The notes under the pieces were generated by a model. That model did not search any database. It was not told the origin of the DNA and saw nothing but the letters and a program-made list of their open reading frames with translations. From Paenibacillus harenae (lineage in GTDB: Bacteria > Bacillota > Bacilli > Paenibacillales > Paenibacillaceae), in assembly GCF_030812415.1 (NCBI RefSeq), contig NZ_JAUSST010000006.1, positions 558,001-622,000 of the forward strand: DNA of 64,000 nt. The letters run 5' to 3'. Shown one piece after another: positions 60,747 through 64,000 of the stretch (its first letter is position 1; the number at the start of each line of letters is the position of its first letter). A program made the translations under genes and the position numbers.

Positions 60747-61237
60747 TGCCCTAATGGCCTCCCATTGCCTAATGAGAGTTGCATTCTATTATGCCATACG
60801 ACCTCTCATTGGCTCTTGTCTATTATGAATCGTGTTCAACACCATCACTCCTTCAGGTCGTAGTAGGGAGGGGGGGGATTGTTCCTGCCGTTTGTACTAA
60901 CTCCCTCGTTGAACATTGTCGGTCAGTACCTTCACAAGAACAAGGTACAATTCAGATTAAAGCGAATATTACCGTCTGAATCGAAGTGCGGCCTATCGTA
61001 TTATGAATACCTCCTCATTTATGCTATCCTGCTTCAGCGCTATAGTCATGGTGAACAATAAAAGGCGGTTATTTTATGCATGATTATGAAAATTGTCTGA
61101 AATCTTTCAAAGACAAGCTAGATAAGATAGAATGAACATTAACTTAACACGCTATGTCTAAAAACTTAACATGCATAGTTGAGTGAAAGTGTTGGGCGTT
61201 AAGTTTGTGGTGGGAGCCAGGAGAAAGGTGTGAGGAT
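60747..61237. other. 491-base region without a recognisable gene
   Basis: Holds a G run (GGGAGGGGGGGG near 60867), the small frame at 61076, and near 61140-61195 repeated CTTAACA-like words (ACTTAACACGCTATG, ACTTAACATGCATAG, GCGTTAAGTT) just upstream of the flavoprotein gene, possibly operator half-sites. Frames 60779-60979 and 60879-61061 lack ribosome sites and are not called. Confidence 0.4.
61076..61135 (+). CDS. Possible 19-residue peptide
   Basis: MHDYENCLKSFKDKLDKIE after AAGGCGG with seven-base spacing. Polar, probably helical. Could be a leader peptide or the remnant of a longer gene; no recognised relative. Confidence 0.2.
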   Translation: MHDYENCLKSFKDKLDKIE

Positions 61238-62656
61238 ATGAGTCTGGAAGCGTTGAATGAACGAGTAGCTACCGATCTTTCTTATCTCGCTTATGGAGGT
61301 CCGAATTGGGTGCGTCCACGCAGCCATTCAGAAGGTCATGTGTATGATGTTGTCATCGTCGGCGGCGGGCAAAGCGGCTTAAGCATCGCCTTCGCGCTAT
61401 TGCGCGAACGTGTATCGAATATATTGGTTATCGATGAAAATCCGGAAGGCTATGAAGGTCCGTGGGAGACGTATGCGCGCATGATGACGCTACGCACGCC
61501 AAAACATCTGACGTCCGTCGATCTGGGCATCCCGTCATTGACGTTCCGTTCCTGGTGGGAAGCGCAGCATGGGGTGAAGGGCTGGGAGCAGGTGGACAAA
61601 ATCCCGCGCGGCGACTGGATGAACTACTTGCGCTGGTACCGTCGCGTACTCGGCTTGCCTGTCATTAACGACGTCAAGCTTCAACTGATCGAGCCGACGG
61701 AGGACGGTGTGCACCGGCTTCATATTAATGGCGACGGCGCCCCGTCGGATACGTTGCTTGCCAGGAAAGTAGTCCTTGCTACGGGGATTCAAGGCGGGGG
61801 AGAATGGCATGTGCCGGAGATGATCTCGGAGAACCTGCCGACTATGCTATATGCGCATACATCGGCTCAAATGGACTTCGATGCGCTCAAAGGGAAAAAA
61901 ATCGCCATACTCGGCGGCGGCGCTTCAGCGTTCGACAACGCCAACTTCGCCCTTACGGAAGGTGTCGGCGAGGTTCACGTATTCGTACGCCGCAAGGAAC
62001 TCCCGCGCATTAATCCGATTCGTCAGATGGAAGGCTCGGGCATGATCGAGCGGTTCGCAGCTCTGGAGGATAAAGATAAATACGAGGTCATGGCGCATTT
62101 CTTCAAGCACAATCAACCGCCGACGAACGATACGTTCGAGAGAGCGGCATCCTGGCCGGGCTTTCGCTTGCATCTAGGAGCACCTTGGCTTGAGGTGGAA
62201 GCAGTTGGAGGTCAGGCACTCGTAACGACGCCGCAAGGCAAGCACTCCTTCGATTTTCTTATTATTAGTACGGGACTGCTGACCGACCCTGCCTACCGGC
62301 CGGAATTGAGATTGGTGGAGCGCCATATTGCACGCTGGGGCGACCGCTATGAAGCTCCTGCGGAGGTAGCGAGTCCGGTGCTTGATGCCCATCCATACTT
62401 AAGCCCCGGCTTCGCCTTCATGAGCCGGAGCGAAGAAGGGAGGAAGCCTCTGCACGGACTATTCTCGTTCAGCTATTCCGCGCTCATTAGCTTTGGAGTC
62501 TCAGCCTCAGCGTTATCGGGTATGCGCTTCGGCGTGCCGAAGATCGCATCGGCGGTAGCAGAGCAGTTGTTTCTCGACGATAGGCAAACAATCTTGGAAG
62601 ATTACTTCACATACAACGAGCAGGAATTCGTAGTTGCCCTGCCGCAGAACGTCTAA
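61238..62656 (+). CDS. FAD/NAD(P)-dependent oxidoreductase (flavin-containing monooxygenase-like)
   Basis: 472 residues. FAD-binding GxGxxG as DVVIVGGGQSGLSIAFALL near residue 38, and a second, NAD(P)-binding motif as KIAILGGGASAFDNANFAL near 214, the two-dinucleotide plan of flavin monooxygenases. Aromatic-rich WMNYLRWYRRVLGLPV lies between. The frame opens at 61205; the ATG at 61238 follows GTGAGGAT and begins MSLEALNERVATDLSYLAYG. Substrate unknown. Ends at a terminator shared with the convergent reductase gene. Confidence 0.87.
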   Translation: MSLEALNERVATDLSYLAYGGPNWVRPRSHSEGHVYDVVIVGGGQSGLSIAFALLRERVSNILVIDENPEGYEGPWETYARMMTLRTPKHLTSVDLGIPSLTFRSWWEAQHGVKGWEQVDKIPRGDWMNYLRWYRRVLGLPVINDVKLQLIEPTEDGVHRLHINGDGAPSDTLLARKVVLATGIQGGGEWHVPEMISENLPTMLYAHTSAQMDFDALKGKKIAILGGGASAFDNANFALTEGVGEVHVFVRRKELPRINPIRQMEGSGMIERFAALEDKDKYEVMAHFFKHNQPPTNDTFERAASWPGFRLHLGAPWLEVEAVGGQALVTTPQGKHSFDFLIISTGLLTDPAYRPELRLVERHIARWGDRYEAPAEVASPVLDAHPYLSPGFAFMSRSEEGRKPLHGLFSFSYSALISFGVSASALSGMRFGVPKIASAVAEQLFLDDRQTILEDYFTYNEQEFVVALPQNV

Positions 62657-62668
62657 TAGATTGCGTTA

Positions 62669-62701
62669 GGCAGCCATTCTTCTCCCGGAGTAATGGCTGT
62701 C
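62669..62701. terminator. Bidirectional terminator (flavoprotein / reductase)
   Basis: GGCAGCCATT ... AATGGCTGTC, ten-base stem with one G-U pair, between convergent genes. Confidence 0.7.
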
Positions 62702-62715
62702 TATTTATGCTTGCG

Positions 62716-63303
62716 TCAGCTCGTTAACGTTCTGAAATAGCGATAAATTTTGTTCAGTTTCTGCTCGTGCTTCCCCTTCGCGCTCTCCATGCTGCCGAAT
62801 TCGAAAAACTTGACCTTTTTGATGCCTACATATTTAAAGAGCGCTTTTCTCATGAGTACCTGGTGCGAGTTGTTGAGCCAATAGAGCGGATAGAAGGCCG
62901 GGCCTTTCATGGTGGAAATGCATACGACTGATCTTCCTTTCAACAAACCTTCGGGCAGCAGTCCTCCCTTATCCCGGTAGGCAAAGCCGGAAGCGAACAT
63001 TTGATCAATGTAGCCGAGCAGCATGGCAGGGGGGCGCCCCCACCAGATCGGATAGACGAATACAATCTTGTCTGCCCATAACAATTGTTCGCGATACTTG
63101 GTTAAAGCCGGGTCGGCGTGCATATCGCGTCGGCGTTTATTTGCATTGAAGATGAGGACAGGGTTAAAGTTCTCGGCATACAGATCCAGCACTTTGACAT
63201 CCTCGATATTCGGGTTCTCGCCAATGCCTTCAAGCGTCTTCTGCAAAAAAGCGTAGCTTAAGCTCTCGTGATTCGGATGGGTATAAATAATTAGCGTTTT
63301 CAT
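62716..63303 (-). CDS. NAD(P)H-dependent quinone/FMN reductase (flavodoxin-like, KefF/MdaB family)
   Basis: 195 residues. MKTLIIYTHPNHESLSYAFL binds the FMN phosphate; IVFVYPIWWGRPPAMLLGYI and GRSVVCISTMKGPAFYPLYW are family hallmarks. Reduces quinones or nitro/azo compounds with two electrons. Divergent from a MarR gene 125 bases away; twin operator-like sites lie between, so it is probably repressed by that MarR protein. Confidence 0.9.
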   Translation of the reverse strand: MKTLIIYTHPNHESLSYAFLQKTLEGIGENPNIEDVKVLDLYAENFNPVLIFNANKRRRDMHADPALTKYREQLLWADKIVFVYPIWWGRPPAMLLGYIDQMFASGFAYRDKGGLLPEGLLKGRSVVCISTMKGPAFYPLYWLNNSHQVLMRKALFKYVGIKKVKFFEFGSMESAKGKHEQKLNKIYRYFRTLTS

Positions 63304-63322
63304 GTCACAGTCACCTCTTTAC

Positions 63323-63337
63323 TTATCATTTGATAAC
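63323..63337 (+). promoter_or_regulatory. MarR operator-like site 1
   Basis: TTATCATTTGATAAC, itself nearly palindromic. Fourteen of 15 bases recur inverted at 63363. Confidence 0.55.
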
Positions 63338-63362
63338 TAAAAAATATCACACGGTTCTTATA

Positions 63363-63377
63363 GTTGTCAAATGATAA
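63363..63377 (-). promoter_or_regulatory. MarR operator-like site 2
   Basis: Plus-strand GTTGTCAAATGATAA, the inverse of site 1 with one change. Centres lie 40 bases apart, about four helical turns. A further palindrome AACAAATTTGTT lies at 63391-63402. Confidence 0.55.
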
Positions 63378-63428
63378 TTGTTTTGTGACAACAAATTTGT
63401 TATTGTACGCGGTAAGAGGTGATTCGAA

Positions 63429-63866
63429 GTGGAAAAGAAAGAGTTGTTCCAACAATTGATTGCGTTTATAACCGACGTTCACCAAATGAAGCATAACGTG
63501 ACTAAGGGATTTTCGATAGAGGACATTACGCCTGCCCAATACGGTATTCTTGAATTTATCGCCGTATCGCAGCCGGTTACGGTTAGTGAAATTAGCGAGT
63601 GCAAAGATATGTCCATGCCGAATACGAGCCGTGAGCTTAAGAAGCTGATAGATAAATCGTTATGCTGGAAGTACGATGCGGATGAGGACAAGAGGAAGCA
63701 ATATGTACGTCTCGCTCCTAAGGGGGAGGAACTGATGGGCAATGTTTTTGCTCATATGGAGAATTGGGTGGGGGAGCGTGTCCGGGGTTTGTCCGGCGAA
63801 GAGCTAGAGCAGTTGTCTCAGGCGATGGAATTGCTTAGATCGACGATCTTTCGCATAGAACGATAG
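63429..63866 (+). CDS. MarR-family regulator
   Basis: 145 residues. Winged helix with ITPAQYGILEFIAVSQPVTV, then SEISECKDMSMPNTSRELKK, then SLCWKYDADEDKRKQYVRLA (the wing) and the C-terminal dimer helix. GTG start at 63429, preceded by AAGAGGTGATT. Probably senses a quinone or thiol stress signal; DM-type Cys (ECKD, LCWK) might respond to oxidation (inferred). Confidence 0.9.
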   Translation: MEKKELFQQLIAFITDVHQMKHNVTKGFSIEDITPAQYGILEFIAVSQPVTVSEISECKDMSMPNTSRELKKLIDKSLCWKYDADEDKRKQYVRLAPKGEELMGNVFAHMENWVGERVRGLSGEELEQLSQAMELLRSTIFRIER

Positions 63867-63910
63867 AAGCAGAGCAGGGCGGTTAGAGACTCGCCCATGC
63901 TCTGCTTCTT
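63865..63910. terminator. Terminator of the MarR gene
   Basis: AGAAGCAGAGC-a-GGGCG ... CGCCC-at-GCTCTGCTTCT, then TTGTTTT; also serves the convergent gene at the right edge. Confidence 0.88.
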
Positions 63911-63921
63911 TGTTTTCCATA

Positions 63922-64000
63922 TTACTTCACAGTCTCGATGAGGATCGTATTGTCGTTGCTTTCTACTAGGCGGGTCTCTTCCGGTGTTACCTCGTAGATC
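63922..64000 (-). CDS. 3' end of a gene leaving the window
   Basis: Minus-strand frame ending at TAA (63924-63922); the last residues are IYEVTPEETRLVESNDNTIL followed by IETVK. Open to the window edge and preceded by the convergent terminator, as expected for a real gene end. Too short to identify. Confidence 0.5.
   Translation of the reverse strand, partial: IYEVTPEETRLVESNDNTILIETVK

Noticed and set aside
1..64000. tRNA, rRNA, prophage or insertion sequence genes
   Set aside because: No tRNA-like or rRNA-like stretches, transposase or integrase frames were recognised on either strand.

Overview
The window looks like a chromosomal segment of a Paenibacillus-type Firmicute (family Paenibacillaceae). 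Strong GGAGG ribosome sites, LplA/LplB/YtcP-type sugar ABC transporters, membrane-anchored AraC sensor-regulators, many secreted glycoside hydrolases and a paeninodin-type lasso peptide cluster point that way. This rests on gene style only; there is no rRNA or tRNA gene here to place it. Several ends are broken: the first gene enters from outside the left edge and a last gene leaves at the right edge.

Layout. 1-6.8 kb: tail of an exopolysaccharide cluster (secreted clan-A glycosidase, hexapeptide acyltransferase, polysaccharide pyruvyl transferase, ManC, UDP-glucose dehydrogenase). 6.9-16.5 kb: a lasso peptide gene cluster in the order nucleotidyltransferase - HPr-kinase-like kinase - RRE protein (B1) - leader peptidase (B2) - ABC exporter (D) - cyclase C1 - precursor A1 - cyclase C2 - precursor A2 - remnant of a third cyclase - precursor A3, closed by two strong terminators. 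The three precursor genes are short; A1 and A2 fall below a usual ORF cutoff and A3 is hidden inside a longer false ORF. All three predict a nine-residue ring closed on Asp9 and a C-terminal Asp-Ser, the expected substrate of the kinase. 16.7-28.4 kb: a probable beta-mannan utilisation locus (AraC sensor-regulator, solute-binding lipoprotein, two permeases, frameshifted GH130, a second clan-A glycosidase, and a convergent modular GH5 mannanase). 28.9-42 kb: miscellaneous single genes (XRE and WYL regulators, D-2-hydroxyacid dehydrogenase, ABC-2 exporter, membrane GDPD, MFS transporter, GNAT, LysR divergent from a purA paralogue, a decayed pseudogene). 42.2-51.6 kb: an alpha-mannan (yeast-type mannan) locus: GntR/LacI-type regulator with visible operators, GH125, sugar ABC importer and three tandem GH76 enzymes. 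52.2-56.2 kb: sulfonate operon ssuADCB behind a structured leader. 56.3-59 kb: an ECF42-type sigma factor with its DGPF (YCII) partner and a VOC/DUF1801 pair; both units carry the same TGTCGA-N17-CGTC promoter. 59.3-64 kb: an APH-GNAT fusion, a flavoprotein monooxygenase-like gene, and a divergent quinone-reductase/MarR pair.

How the genes work together. The lasso cluster is the most unusual system: duplicated cyclase-precursor units in one operon-like run, with the relic between A2 and A3 recording a further duplication. The two mannan loci give the cell separate, separately regulated routes for beta- and alpha-linked mannans. Several dispersed hairpin repeats occupy the gaps between transcription units. 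All functional assignments come from recognising motifs by eye; no database search was run.
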